A stretch of DNA of 64,000 bases from Erigeron canadensis (lineage: Eukaryota > Streptophyta > Magnoliopsida > Asterales > Asteraceae). The DNA lies in assembly GCF_010389155.1 (NCBI RefSeq), contig NC_057769.1, positions 11,842,735-11,906,734 of the forward strand, read 5' to 3'. The notes beneath the pieces were generated by a model. The model was not told where the DNA came from. It did not search any database and saw only the letters and a program-made list of their open reading frames with translations. Shown here in pieces: positions 26,755 through 38,943 of this stretch (position 1 is its first letter; each line of letters begins with the position of its first letter). Made by a program: the position numbers and the translations under genes.

Positions 26755-27189
26755 AATCCCTACAACCCCTTTATTTTTAATAGTTTTTTCTTCACTTTTT
26801 TTCTTTTTTCATCAGATAGTTCTTTGCAGTGATATTTGTATACAAGTTCTTGCAACATAAAGCTCGTTGTTACTTTTATCTTTGCATCATCTGCAATAGG
26901 AGAACAACTGTCTCATGATTCAGAGCAAAAAACACTCTAGATACGAGATTCTGCTTCCCTTCACGATATGGAGTTAAACATGGTAGTGCGCTTGCTAGAA
27001 AGAAATTGAGCACTTCATAGTCGATCAAGATCACAAGTTTTAATCTAATTCTTTCCATTCATAATCTAATCTAGTACGCGTACAACATCAATTTGACAAC
27101 TACGCTGTTACCTATATCGATTGACATTTGTCGGTATCGTTAACGTTTGATGACAAAAAAAACTCTACTACTATTTACAGGAGTTCAGA
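26755..27189. other. Spacer between tRNA-Trp and cardiolipin synthase
   Basis: No gene or repeat is visible. The right part is presumably the 3' UTR of the minus-strand cardiolipin synthase gene. Confidence 0.5.
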
Positions 27190-30100
27190 TTAGACTTTCT
27201 TTTGAATGAAAATGGATCTGTTCTTCAGATGCTGTTTACCATAAACCGCAGTGGAGCCTGCAGTAGTTAAAGCCACTAACCAACTGCATTGAAGAAACGA
27301 AACGAGATTTAAAAAAGTAAGACCAAGAAAACAAAAAGGGAATTTAACTACAAGTACCTTAGATACGTGATGTATGATTGGGTTTCCTCGGTACCAAAAT
27401 CGGGTTGCAGAAGAGCAAATGTAACCAAGGCTAGTTGCAAACATGTGTTAACCTATGATGAATCACAATTAGCAATTCCATTTTAGGAAGGGTTTCCCTC
27501 CTAGAAAGTATAGCAATTTTGACCCATTCGTTAATGGGTCGAACGGGTATCTTTTTTTTCATCTCCAACCAGGTAAACTCAATTAAATCAGCAAAAAGTG
27601 ATACAAGTCAAAGGTTGACCTTATCAAATATGTAAGTAAAAAAAATATGCCCTCACTCACTTTATTTAAAAGGTTAGATTCTTACTGAAATAAATCAAAT
27701 AATACATACCTTTTGTACTCGTATTGACACACTAATTATGCATCCGGTCCACAAGTTTTTCGATTTTGTCTAGTAAAGGAAGTGTATCATTTTCAATTAT
27801 TAATCACTGACTTTAACTAAATTTTAAGTTCCAAGCCCATCATTGCCTTTTTTGGGAATAGACAGACTAATTTTCTCAATGAGCTGAGAATAGCCCTTTT
27901 ATGAGTTTATCTAAATAATACTGTGTAGATACTACTATATGATATCAAGTTATCAACAAACTATTAATGGGCCTCAAAAAGCAATGGTTCCATAATCGAC
28001 AAACATAATATCCTAAAACTTCGTTTACGATGTTCCAATCATACATAAGAGGAAAGGAATAAGGAGAGCATGAAAACAATGTTACCTTACTAATCATTAA
28101 AGGCTCAACTTTCTGTGGGCGGATCCCATCAAGATCGAAAAACTTTAACCAACTCCTTGACTATTGCAAAACAGAAAAAAAAAAAGAAAAAGTACAATAA
28201 ATGCAAAAAATCCAAACCAATAAGTTGTAAAATGCTAATTCGGTAAAAACAACCCACCTCTGAACCTAAATGGCTAGCCCTTACATACACAGCACCACCA
28301 ACTAGAGCAAGATCCCGCAGCACAACAAGAGCAACTAGTCCTGCTGTATAATTATGGATTACGAAATAAATTGAAGTGTTCATAAATAAAATGTCACCAA
28401 CGGATGGTACCATACTTATTATATTTTTTCTCCATGTGTATTTGGCAGAAACAAAACCGTGTTTCTATTTGTCGCTTTTGGACATAGAATGGCTTCTTTC
28501 AGAATCATGTAGTTAGGCTACAGTGAAGGATAGTAACATCCCCTTAAAATAAATTTAGCATCTTAACTTATCTTTTAAAAGTTAAAACCAGAGCAAAGAA
28601 CATGAATTCATACAAATTGGAACAATTGGTCCACAACAAGGTAAACCTATATTGTTGTCGTCTTGTCGATAGCAGGCGCCAATGGATGTCAAAACAAATC
28701 AAGTTGGGTTTGAGCCACCAGCCGATTCTTAAGCATAACCGATAACTTATAACATGGTCACAAAAGATTTAATTATAATTATATCATGCAACTTTTTGGA
28801 GTAAAGCAATTTGTAGACAGGTATCTACAGCTCAGTACCACGCAAAAACCTACAGCCAACTGGTTTTAGGATCACCTTATATACTGCTAGGTGAAAGTCC
28901 CTTTGGTTTGAGTAAAGTCATTTTACCATATTGTAAACATGCTATGCCACAGATCACTTTGACCCATTTCTTTTATAGCTAAGTTGAATGGGTTTGACAC
29001 TTTAACCTACTAGACAAGACTATTTACCCCAAATAAACCCTTACGCAAAAAAGGGAAACCTACCTTCTCCCCTACTTGTTTCTATTATTAAAATCAGGGA
29101 TCAGCCTTGATCATTTACACATAAACTTCACACAAATGAAACTCCCTAATTGTTCTATTATTATAGCCCTGTCCGGTTAAAGTTTTAGACATATGTACAT
29201 CTTGATCTGTTGTTATCACATGCATCACACCAACGAAAAACAGTATTTCACATTTTCACTAAAAGGCTATTGCATGAAACAAGAGACTGCCCTAACTGGG
29301 TTCATACTTGCAACGTTGTTACATGGCTTAATAATAGAACAGCGAACAAGAAAAGATTCAACAAGAAACTTCCTAAGCATAGTGTAAAATTATGTACTCA
29401 ATTATGATAAAATGGGAACAACCATGTTACCTTTACATTATCGTGTACCCGGTAGAAGACACAGACAAAACACAACTATTCAGAATGCAACCACACAAGA
29501 AACAGTATACTACTTGACTTTGTGACTCTAACAAATGATAGAACTTAATCACTGTCGTAGTAACTAGTGTCATTTCATAAAGAGGAGTGGATCCACCACA
29601 TTGAGCCCACACTAAAGACTTATTTAATATCCAAAAACATTTAGGACGTCATGAATCTATCTCCATGACGTTGAAACTAAAAAAATATATATGCTATATC
29701 CTCATTAGGTCTAAATACTTTGTTTACCTAAAGCAGGGGACATAAACTGTTATCCAGGATAAGAATATGTATTTTTAATTATATCTTAGTTTGCTAATGT
29801 ACTTTTATGTTGAGCCTATAATGAGGATTCTTCTCAAACCGAAGACACAGCTTTTCCCCATATGGTGAGAGAGGGGTAAAAACTATATTAGAATTTTAAT
29901 TTGCAACAAAAAACTGGGGAAGCTGAACCCATACTTACAGTGCAAAAGACCCCTTTCTACCATAGCCATGGCAACACATCCAATTAAAACCTGCTTAAAC
30001 AGGTTTACATACATATTACAATCGATTTTTACCATCAATCTAAAGCACTAGTAACCAAGTGCACTTACTTTGTCGGCAAGAGGATCAAGGTATGAACCAA

Positions 30101-31119
30101 CCACAGAATTGATTCCCATTTTTCTCGCCACATATCCATCTAACTGCAACAAGAAAAAACATTCATCGTAAAATAACATAAGCTAAATACAGTTGTCAGC
30201 AGACATACAAATGTCTCAAAATACACATACCCAGTCCGTTGCCCCAGACACAGCGAGTCCAACAAATGCAGGAAGATACATATCATGCATAATCATCCTG
30301 CATCAAAGAAGCGATACACTTTACGTACGACGCAGAAATCTTTTATACAAGTCCTTATAGCTTATCGTGGTTTTTAATTAAGAAACACAATAAGCCCTTT
30401 CCGAGTGTTGGCGTAAGACAGAAATACATACTTTCTTGTATAATTTCCTAGTTAGCACTTTATAAAATAAGCAAATCCCAAACACCCCCAAATGTACCCT
30501 GTATATTCTAACGGCAAATCTACTCTGCTCCTATATTTACTCCAATAATTCCCACATTGGCACCCCCAAATGTCCCTAATAACAATTCTAGCTATGTGTT
30601 TAGCAAAATTCGAGTCGGCCCAATTCCGGTTCAAGTCCGAACAAAATGTGTGAATTATTATATGGTGCGTAAAAAAAAACGATAAAATTAATAAGAAAAG
30701 TACCATCCAAGAACAGGGCCAGAAACTAATCTAGTCATGGAAATAAAATTAGGCCAATTAACAAAACTATCCACCAATCCACGTGTCCCAACACTCTCAA
30801 ATTCCACCTCTTTATTATTATTATTAACAGAACTAGCCTTACTTAACCCTAGCCCTAAATTCACGGTGGGGAGTTTAGTTTCTTTAACAAAACGGTGCGG
30901 ATTAGGAATCGAAACGACGTCGGATTGGAAGTGTAAAGGTGTAGCTGATTGTAAAAGCTTCCAGGGAGGATAAGATAGAAAAAGTGGGCCATGGAGTGTG
31001 TGATTTGGATTTTTTGGGAATAAAGGTGGCGGCTTTGAAGAGGTGAGGGATCGAAACGACGTCGGATTGGAGATGATGGTTTTTTGAGCGAGTTTTCTAA
31101 GTGATCTGAGAATGGCCAT
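27190..31119 (-). CDS. CLS: Cardiolipin synthase (CMP-forming), mitochondrial
   Basis: The enzyme joins CDP-diacylglycerol and phosphatidylglycerol to give cardiolipin at the mitochondrial inner membrane. Eight exons in coding order are 31119-30704, 30297-30231, 30143-30069, 29990-29939, 28343-28258, 28160-28086, 27452-27358 and 27283-27190, all in phase, giving 319 residues. The Arg/Ser-rich N-terminus ([10 protein letters not shown]...) fits a mitochondrial presequence. The CDP-alcohol phosphotransferase motif is complete across the exon 2/3 junction: D160-x2-D163-G-x2-A167-R168-x8-G177-x3-D181-x3-D185. Membrane segments and the block [17 protein letters not shown] follow, as in plant CLS. 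The length is slightly below the Arabidopsis protein, mostly in the presequence. It appears intact. Confidence 0.95.
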
Positions 31120-31381
31120 TGATTGATTGGTTGATTAATGGTGGCGCATTGTAATTAGGGTTTTGCAGGGGATATCTTTTTTGTTTTTTTTTTCCAAAGT
31201 TTGATGAACAAGAAAGAAAGTAAGAAAAGTTGACAGTTTGACACGTTGGGATGTGGTGTTGTACACGTAGTAGTCCCCGCCGAAGTATTCTGTTTTTGTT
31301 TTCTTTTTTTTTTCTATGGATGATTTTAAGTTTTTAACAGATTCAAACTTGTGGGCAGGTGTTTTTTTTTAACATATAAAC
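31120..31381. other. Cardiolipin synthase 5' flank
   Basis: A presumed short 5' UTR and promoter of the minus-strand gene, rich in T runs. No further features were recognised. Confidence 0.45.
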
Positions 31382-31634
31382 TAACACGATATCCGCGCAA
31401 TGTGGCGGTGGCCGCGATGATGATTGGTGATATTAGCGACGGGTGGTGATGGTGGCGACTATTGGTGGTGGTGACAATGTTGAATGGTGCCGGTTGATGT
31501 AAATGTAAATGTGGTAGTGGAAATATTTAGAAGATAAATGTACCATAATGTAAATCAAATTATTATGAGTAAAATGGTCATTTCGCAACTCTTCTTTTCA
31601 ACAATGAGTGTATAATCTTAATATAGTAGTATAG
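31382..31634 (-). mobile_element. Short Helitron-like non-autonomous element
   Basis: Read on the minus strand it starts close to TCTATACTACTATATTAAG and ends in a GC-rich stretch (CATTGCGCGGATATCGTG) followed by TTAGT, resembling plant Helitron ends (5' TC, 3' stem plus CTRRT). The GGTGG-rich interior next to the 3' end recurs in the elements at 31636 and 34023. The assignment is by terminal resemblance only. Confidence 0.45.
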
Positions 31635-31635
31635 A

Positions 31636-31872
31636 TAGATGGATACTCGCGCGATGCAGCGGCGGTGGGCGGAAATGAGAGCGATTGATGGTAGTAATTT
31701 TCATATTAGCGTTAACAAAATTGCGGGTTACAAAAAAAGGACAGTGGTTAGAGCGTGCCTGATTTTAGGGTGGAGAGGGTATTATGAGAATAAAAAATAT
31801 CCAAAGGCAAATAAGGTATTTCAAAAAAAGAAATAATTAATAGGGGGGATTTGCTTTATTAAGTAGTATAGA
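31636..31872 (-). mobile_element. Second Helitron-like element, adjacent
   Basis: On the minus strand it begins TCTATACTACTTAATAAAGC, which closely resembles the 5' end of plant Helitrons, and it finishes with a GCATCGCGCGAGTATCC-type GC-rich end. It abuts the previous element in the same orientation. The open frame in it reflects its GC-rich end and is not taken as a gene. Confidence 0.5.
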
Positions 31873-31963
31873 TACATTTTCTTCGAAAGGTATGTGTCAT
31901 TCATTCAACAACAAGATTACTTCAAACTTACGAAGTAGCTAAAATTACATAATGAGGATTAGA

Positions 31964-32822
31964 TTACATTAAATCAATTCCAATCCTTTCAAAAAATATA
32001 TCTTTTTTCAATCTACTTCTAAACCATAGGAATCCAATACCTTTAATATCTAAAAGCACTTTGTTGCTACAAACCTTGTTGTCTTGAAAGATCTTATCAT
32101 TTATTTTTTTTCCAAAGACAGAAACAAATAACAAAGCAAATTCTTTGAAGATCTTTTTTTGACTTGTTACCCAATCCAACATTGTTGTGAAGCTCAATAA
32201 TATCACGAAACAAATTGAAAGTAAGCGTACTAGTGTTGCACCACACTCTTAAATGATCCCAAACTTGAATAAAAACATAATGACAAAAAAAAAAAATGCT
32301 CGAGCATTTCATCCCAATCTCCACATAAACCGCGAAGGGTAAATCCAAAAAAACAACTATGGACTTGCAGGGCCATATAGGTAGGGAAACGATCTATAGA
32401 AGCTCGCCAAAGGAAAATATTGCACTTCTTAGCCACTCCAGGCACCCATTTGAAAACAAAACGACCAACTACAATTGTCGTTACTCCTTAAAAATTTCTT
32501 TAACGATTTTGACTGAAAACACGTTTTGTTTATCCCCTAGCCAAACCCACCTGTCACATGTATCATCAACATGTACCTCGTCCACAAGGTTGCAAAAATC
32601 TCATCCATTCCTCAACCATTTGTCTAGACATGGGAATCGAATACCACTCCTGACTTCCAATGAATCTCTTTGAAACACTACATAACCGATCACAAATAGC
32701 ACACTTTTTATTTTTTCCGTTTTGAAAATAAGAGGGAAAGCATCTTTAAGACACCTTTCTCCTATCCAAAAATCGAGCCAGAAAAGAATATGAGTCCCGA
32801 ACCTATATTTAGAGTACATCAA
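31964..32822 (-). pseudogene. LINE (non-LTR retrotransposon) reverse transcriptase remnant
   Basis: Minus-strand frames, broken by frameshifts and stops, read like the C-terminal end of plant LINE ORF2. A stretch with FWLDFWIGERCLKDAFP is followed by the reverse-transcriptase zinc-binding region (KKCNIFLWRASIDRFPT, GLCGDWDEMLEHFFF), then VWDHLRVWCNTS and KGIGFLWFRSR near the end. The catalytic RT domain is not present upstream, so this is a 5'-truncated, dead copy, as is common for LINEs. Confidence 0.75.
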
Positions 32823-32865
32823 ATCAAATAATTTTATACAACACGGTTACCAGTAATAAACCTTC

Positions 32866-33615
32866 ATTTAGTAAATATCATATTTGTCCCTATTAAACCA
32901 ACTAAATATCAAATATACCTAACTCAAAATAACAATATCATATATACATATTTTGAATGTAATAATATCAAATATATCCATTTTAAATATAATAATACCA
33001 ATTATGCCTTTTTTAATTATGAAAAAGTAAATATTCAGTTGAAATCTATAATTAAGTTGAACACGAAATGACAAAATTCAGTCACACATTTTTTCTTCTT
33101 TTTGTTCCCTTAATTCCCACTATTCGCTGCTACCACCAACACCATCGCTGTTACCGCCCCACAATACCACCTCATCTTCAATCACCACCATCTTCGAGGG
33201 CGGTACCACATGGCTATCACTATTCACCCGCACCACCGATCATCGATTCTAACTCCCCTTTATGAATAACTTGAGGGCGTATCTAGTATTGTATCATCAC
33301 CAGAAAAGATGACGACAACGTTATTGGTGGTTGTGGCAATGACAGATGGTGGTGGTAGTGATGGGAGCGATAGATGGTGGTGGTGGCAGCGGGGGATGGT
33401 GAGAGCATGGATGGTGATTGTGCATACTTGATATTTTTAAGTTTAAAATGGACAAATTTGAAATTTTTAATTTTAAAATGGGTATATTTGATATTTTTCA
33501 TTTAAAATGGGTATATTTGATATCTTTATATTCGAATTGGGTATATTTGATATTTTTAATTTTAATTGGGTACATTTGATATTTATGTAGTTTAATAAGG
33601 GTAAATATGAAATTC
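32866..33615. mobile_element. Foldback element with tandemly repeated ends
   Basis: The left end (32866-33020) and right end (33425-33615) are inverted relative to each other. Each is built from tandem units of about 30-36 bp with core GGGTATATTTGATATTTTT. The interior is rich in CACCAC/GGTGGT triplets and encodes nothing recognisable. The repeated unit also occurs upstream of MED21 at 3793-3902. Confidence 0.55.
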
Positions 33616-34022
33616 ACTCTATCTTTTATCACAAAAGATCAAGAAGACTAAAACTTTATTTTTTTATTTAATAAACTTAATTATTCAGTTAAATTTCATG
33701 TTTTTTTTAACTTAATAAATAAAAATAACTGTCAATTAATTTTATTTTACCTAATATATGCACAAATATTATTTATACATTCAGTCACTTAATTTACTCA
33801 ACATTTAATGACTTAAAAAAAAGGTCATAACTCTACATTAACAACTTTTGGGCCGGTTAACTCATCGCTAAGCAATCAAATGACACATAGACAATGTTAA
33901 GATACTAACAAATACTTTGGAACTTATCAGATACATTTGGGTCTAAAAAAATCATTAGTCAGTGATAATTTGAAAAGGGAAAATCTATAAATTTTATCTG
34001 TTTACTGATTTAATATAAAAAA
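33616..34022. other. AT-rich spacer
   Basis: No gene or structured repeat seen. Confidence 0.5.
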
Positions 34023-34352
34023 AACGAGCATGATACCCGCGCAATGCGGCGGCGGTGGTGTAGAAGACGGTCTAGTGGCGGCGGTGATGGTACGTACTGT
34101 GTCAAGTGGTGTAGGTTGATGTAATTGTGATAGTGAAAAGTTTTAGAAGATAAGGGCTTAAAGTGTTAAGTATTAAAAATAAGAGTTTATGGTGTAAATT
34201 AATTTATTAAGGGCAAAGTTGGTAATTTATAAAACTCTTTCCATAGTGGGTTTTTATTAAGGGACAATTTAGTAATTTCGTATGTGACATATGAGTAACT
34301 ATTTCTATTTTGAGAGGGTACATAATCTTTATCTTTATATAGGAGTAAATAT
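34023..34352 (-). mobile_element. Helitron-like element, third copy
   Basis: It shares the GATACCCGCGCAATGCGGC 3' end (read inverted), the GGTGG-rich interior and the phrase TTTTAGAAGATAAG with the elements near 31.4-31.9 kb. On the minus strand its 5' end reads TCCTATATAAAGATAAAG. It lies at the left edge of the region that carries several gene fragments. Confidence 0.4.
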
Positions 34353-36129
34353 GTAACACTTTCATTCAAGCACGACATTGATAACTACAGTTGTAATTAA
34401 AATAAAATGAGTATACAACTTCATGGCAAAATGGTATAAAGTTCATGAAAATGTGATAAAACAAAATCTTCGAAAAAAAATGTTTGTATTTCTTCCAAAA
34501 AGTGCTACCATTATAAAAAATTATATATATTTATGGCTCCTAGAGCTGAGAGAAATAATTAACCTGAACTTTTAATCTGAATCGTTGAAAGTAATAGCCA
34601 AAATAAATCTTAGCCCTTTAAATGGAAAACAATTGTAAGTTCCAGCCTCCCCGAAACATATACACTATAATCATCTTTCTCCATCAATCACCCCAAACAT
34701 ATATCTCCATCTAAACTATAGCCGCCGCTGCCACCATAAATTAAATGGAAGAAGAAGGTGGAAACAGGTCAATAACACCAGTGGTCGGTTAATTAAATCA
34801 AAAAACAGTCAGGTTGATTTTTATCCACCACTCATCGTCATCGAAGAAGAATGGTTTCGAAGTTTTGGTAATGTTTTAGATTTTGTGCATTTTATTGGAT
34901 ACTTTAATTGATGATTTTGTTGTAATCGTCTTTAAATTCCTAGCTTTAATTGATTTTGGGTATACATAAATTTGTATGGTAATTATAATTTTGCTAGGTG
35001 GTGTATGTATATATCTATACATTTATATGATTTGTTTTTAGGTACGCAATCACAACATAGTTTGTACGCCTCCTCTTTCATCTTTTCTCCCGTTAATATA
35101 TTATGATACAAAAGTTCTAATTTTCATTCTAATTTTGTTGAAATTTATTGATTTAATAGTGTCATAGTATGTGGTTTAATTGGTTTTAATGAATTGGGTG
35201 TTCTTATTTTAGGGATCTTCAATTTATTGTCAAAGGATATTGGAATTGAATGATTGGTGGCTTTATAACTACACATTTATAAATCCGTCCAAGGTTTCTT
35301 CTCATTTTAGTTTAGTTTTTTTTTTCTTGATAAAAATTTTCAATGTAAAAGAACGAAGTGCGATTGTGTATTTCAGTGATGATTTTGGTTTAACGTTTTT
35401 CAGGGAGGTGGTTTACAATGTTTTAGTGCTTTGGGCTTGAAACATTTCATTTTTTAATAGAATAACGCAATTTCATTTTCTTCGTACCTGTGCAGGAATG
35501 CAGGATTGGTGATTCATCAAAGAAATGGTATGCAAAAAAAAAAAGGTAACTTAGAGTGAGATAGTTTTTATGGATCTATGCTTTTGAAAACATTGGTCAT
35601 ACTTTATTTATATCTTTTACGTCAAGCGAACAACCAGTTTTCTTTTGTAATTATAGATTATAGTTTGTTTACATTCCTTTTTTTTCCAGGCTTTAAACCT
35701 TTATCGAAGGTATGGGCTGTTATTTAGTAAGCTTAAAGGTTTGTGTTAAATATACATCAATTCTTTGTTTTGATTTTGATTCATTGCTCATGTCGTGTTG
35801 TAATTTATGATTGGTCACATCAGTTAATGTGATCTTGGTCATTTTTTAGTTATTAGCCTGCATTTGATGTGTATTTGATAATGGTGGTGCAGAGTTATAG
35901 CACCATAAGAATAAGTCAGCACAATTATCTTGGGTGTGAGCTCAAAGATGGGCGATGAAGGAACCCCTCTCTTGCAAGAAGTGGAGTAGCATTTTACAAC
36001 TTAGTAGCCATAAATTTAGCCAATGCCAGACACGTAACCATATATTGTTCTACTTATACATGTTACAAGATTTGTTACCCTCACAAGGTATGCGACAACC
36101 TTTGATGTATTTATATTTAGCGTTTGCAG
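34353..36129 (+). other. Unassigned stretch with exon-like pieces
   Basis: Several pyrimidine tracts ending in AG are followed by non-T-rich segments and GT donors (for example near 35402-35440, 35496-35529 and 35690-35710), so it looks like spliced plant sequence. None of the short readings matches a protein I recognise. It could be the 5' part of a non-coding transcript, or further captured fragments continuing into the mosaic downstream. Confidence 0.35.
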
Positions 36130-36205
36130 GTGATCGAAGCTCTTGCTCGTGCAGGGCTCGAGTCTTCTAACCTGGTTGTTGGTATTTAATGTTGACTTCA
36201 CTAAG
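36130..36205 (+). pseudogene. Fragment of RGLG-type (copine/RING) E3 ligase gene
   Basis: After an intact TTTGCAG acceptor the frame reads VIEALARAGLESSNLVVGI and then, one frame over, DFTK. Plant RGLG copine-domain ligases contain ...EALARAGLESSNL...VGIDFTKS at this place (family knowledge from memory). Seven extra bases at 36187-36193 (TAATGTT) break the frame between GI and DFTK. The next conserved residues do not follow, so this is a disrupted single-exon fragment. Confidence 0.65.
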
Positions 36206-36679
36206 AGAGCAGGAGCAATGAAAGGACATATATATTATTAGTACTATGACACATTAGTTTTTGACATATATATTATTATTACATTGTTTTGAACTTATTA
36301 TTAAACTTTCACTTTGATGCCTTGAAAATGATTTCCATGGGCTGAATTAATGTAATTCAATTTGAAAGCTAACTTCCATTTTGCCAACGAGTTGTTTAGT
36401 CAATATGTATACATATTATACTTTTAAGTTCTAATCATGTATGTGGACTTGAGCAATCTCATATGTGATATTGCAAGCACATGCTATGTGGGTAAGCAGA
36501 ATTATGGTCGAGGAATGTGTTTTTGTGAGACCATCAGCTACAAATTCTCTACAATCAACTTTATCACTTTTGTTAGTAGTTACTTCTTTTATTATGAGGG
36601 TTTATATTCAAATACTTGAATTTTATTTTATATAGAGAAGTGTGGCAGTTGATGTGTGTTTTAATTATCTACAAGAAAC

Positions 36680-36745
36680 ATGAGTAATGAAGAAGAGAAG
36701 AGATGTCCCTTGTGTGCCTAAGAGAGGGATTGGACTGGCTTATGA
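36680..36745 (+). pseudogene. Possible fragment of CNOT4-type RING protein
   Basis: The frame MSNEEEKRCPLCA, then a stop, then ERDWTG resembles the extreme N-terminus of CCR4-NOT subunit 4, where an acidic start precedes CPLCAEEMDLTD. Only about 18 residues align and one stop interrupts them, so the call is tentative. It matters mainly because three other gene fragments lie nearby. Confidence 0.35.
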
Positions 36746-37009
36746 GACTTCGTAGGAGAGTGTGGCATGGCCTATGAGAGATATTTTCTAATGGCAACAC
36801 CAGCGAAACTTCATTGAACAAGAAAGTGTGCATGTCGTAGTTATTTCAATCCATCAAACGGTATATCCATTCACGGTGGTTGGAAAAATTTACTGTTCAG
36901 TCTTGACATGCTTCAAAAGTTCATTTTCTTCTTTTTGCTTCTTTCGGGTTCAAATAAACCCAATGTATTGATTTAGTAGACCTTATCGTGTATGTAAATG
37001 TATCTGCAG

Positions 37010-37172
37010 GAAGAACACCCGAGGTTCTTTTTACCCCGTTGATCCTGACTAGGCGCTTTGTTTTGGAACGCTACGATTGTTCTTTTCCATTATTTTGGTT
37101 TTTTTTCTTACTGATATGGAGATATTTTTTATGCGGCTCCCTCATTACCATGAAGTTATCAAGCAGCCTATG
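37010..37172 (+). pseudogene. Fragment of a bromodomain (BRD-type) gene
   Basis: A CTGCAG acceptor is followed by the frame KNTRGSFYPVDPD and a stop. After about 80 unrelated bases comes LPHYHEVIKQPM at 37137-37172. In plant BRD-type bromodomains the order is (K)DTYGVF..PVDPEELPDYHE(V/I)I..PMD, so the two pieces are consecutive parts of one domain split by an insertion or an unspliced segment. The remaining helices of the domain were not found. Confidence 0.55.
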
Positions 37173-38589
37173 AGTGGAACAGGAATGAGGCCTGTTGACA
37201 TAGTGACAACCCCATGGGAAGACAATTGAGGTACTTAAATGAATGCTCTTTGCAGAAAATTATTATGAATGATAAGATGTGATATTAATAGACATAGTTT
37301 ATACATGTGATATTATGAATTTCAAAGATTGTGAAAATTTGTGATTTGAAGGAGTTATTAGAAGTGCAACCTTATTCCGGCTATAAGGCATCTGAGTTAA
37401 AGGATTGCGCATCTTATTCATGACTTGCAGTTGATTGAGCATACGGGCATCTTCTTTTGGTATGCACAATTCATATTTGATATATACTTATGACACTAAA
37501 ACACTAAATTATTGGTTTTACAGCCTTACTCTTTTTATACAATTATATGCTTAACTTCACATATGCTGCAAACTGAGTGGATACGCCAGGCTATGTTTAA
37601 TAATATGGTTTGTGTGTATTTACTTTTAAGTATTAGACAAAAAGGAGGTTTTATAATCATGTCATTGATCTTTCGTTTTTACATGTACACGTTAGTGGTA
37701 CAAACATATAACAACAAAAAGTTTATGGATTGTGTTGTTTTCAATGATAATGCTACTGATCATGGGTTTCAAGTATCTTATGTTTGAGTTTGTAATGTTT
37801 TATGTTATGCCTTATTAATAAAACTTAGAATTTTGCACTTTTGTTAATTCATTGTATCTTTATTATATAAAGTTGAACATGTGTATTTTTTAAATGTATA
37901 TTTATTGTTCTTAACCTGATCTAGTTTACTTTGTCGTGTAGGTCACACTTCTATAAACCATGTCATGAGTGAATAAATAAATTCTACATACATCTTCAAA
38001 ACTAAAGACAACCACATTAGCATATTCTATGAGCTAATTAACCGTGTTAATCTATACCATCATCATGAATGACAAACAAAGATGAAAACGAATATCAAGA
38101 AAACTAAGGCACCTAAGCTGTTCATCAATAAAAATTAATAAAATATGGGCATGTCATATATACATCAGGCCATACGCATTTTAGGTACAACAATATAAAA
38201 AATAGGAGACAGTTATGATAGTTAAATAAGTTTAGAGGTCAAAATGTTTTCTTTTTCGAACATTCAATCGGTATGTGACATCAAGAAAATCTCACCGTAT
38301 AATGGTGAAGTCTTGCTCAATATGTAACATTTTTTAAAAATGTTTTAGTCTTTAAAGTATCATGGCTTTGGTATAGTTAAGAATGCCAATCATTTTCCCA
38401 TAAAATGTAGCTATCTGATTTTAAATTTATGTCTTTGTGCCTTATTTAATGAAATCATTGTACACATAACACAAAGAAACATATTGAGCACAAAGAATTG
38501 TGCCCAAGTATATCTTAGTACATTTAGGTCGACTGGATAGGAATATACGGGTTCGTATAAAGCAATCCAATAAACGAATGCTCAACTCA
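37173..38589. other. Unassigned AT-rich sequence
   Basis: No recognisable coding sequence. It lies between the bromodomain fragment and the minus-strand UBC24-like fragment and may belong to the same composite. Confidence 0.4.
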
Positions 38590-38760
38590 CTTTATTACAA
38601 TTCCTTCCCATCTAAAAGCTTTCCACAGCCCCGATACCCATCTAAATATGCAAACAGAACCATCGTCGAACATGATTGTTTCATTATCAAGTACATGATT
38701 GATTCGACCTGGCCAAGGCCCAAAGGCAACATAATCACCCACTTAGAAGTCCCTCACCCA
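38590..38760 (-). pseudogene. Fragment of UBC24/PHO2-like ubiquitin-conjugating enzyme gene
   Basis: The minus strand reads WVRDF, a stop, VGDYVAFGPWPGRINHV, LDNETIMFDDGSVC, then directly RWVSGLWKAFRWEGIVIK. In plant UBC24/PHO2 (the large E2-type protein that controls phosphate transporter levels) the N-terminal region has VRDF.VGDYV..GPWLGRI..VLDN..LFDDGS.C and, some 45 residues later, RWLSGLWK...EGTV (recalled, not searched). So the order is kept but an internal block is missing and a stop is present: a deleted fragment, far from the catalytic UBC domain. Confidence 0.72.
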
Positions 38761-38790
38761 CCGTCAATCTTATGAAGATGCATTATACTA

Positions 38791-38943
38791 TGTAAGTTCC
38801 ATCAATACATGTTAAAACAATAGATATATTGACATCAACAACAAACACCTATTAACATAATCTCCATGTAAAGTTCCATCAATACATGTTAAAACAATAG
38901 ATATATTGACATTAACAACAACACCTATTAACATAATCTCCAT
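38791..38943. repeat. ~77-bp tandem duplication
   Basis: Two nearly identical units start GTTCCATCAATACATG and end AACATAATCTCCATGTA. Just downstream (about 38957-39010) a 26-bp unit containing AGACCTAACGTCATTAACAC is also duplicated. Confidence 0.8.

Noticed and set aside
31639..31836. 65-residue plus-strand frame starting MDTRAMQRRWAEMR
   Set aside because: It coincides with the GC-rich end of a Helitron-like element and has no recognisable domain.
38500..38775. 91-residue plus-strand frame
   Set aside because: It is the opposite strand of the UBC24/PHO2-like fragment, which explains the sequence better.
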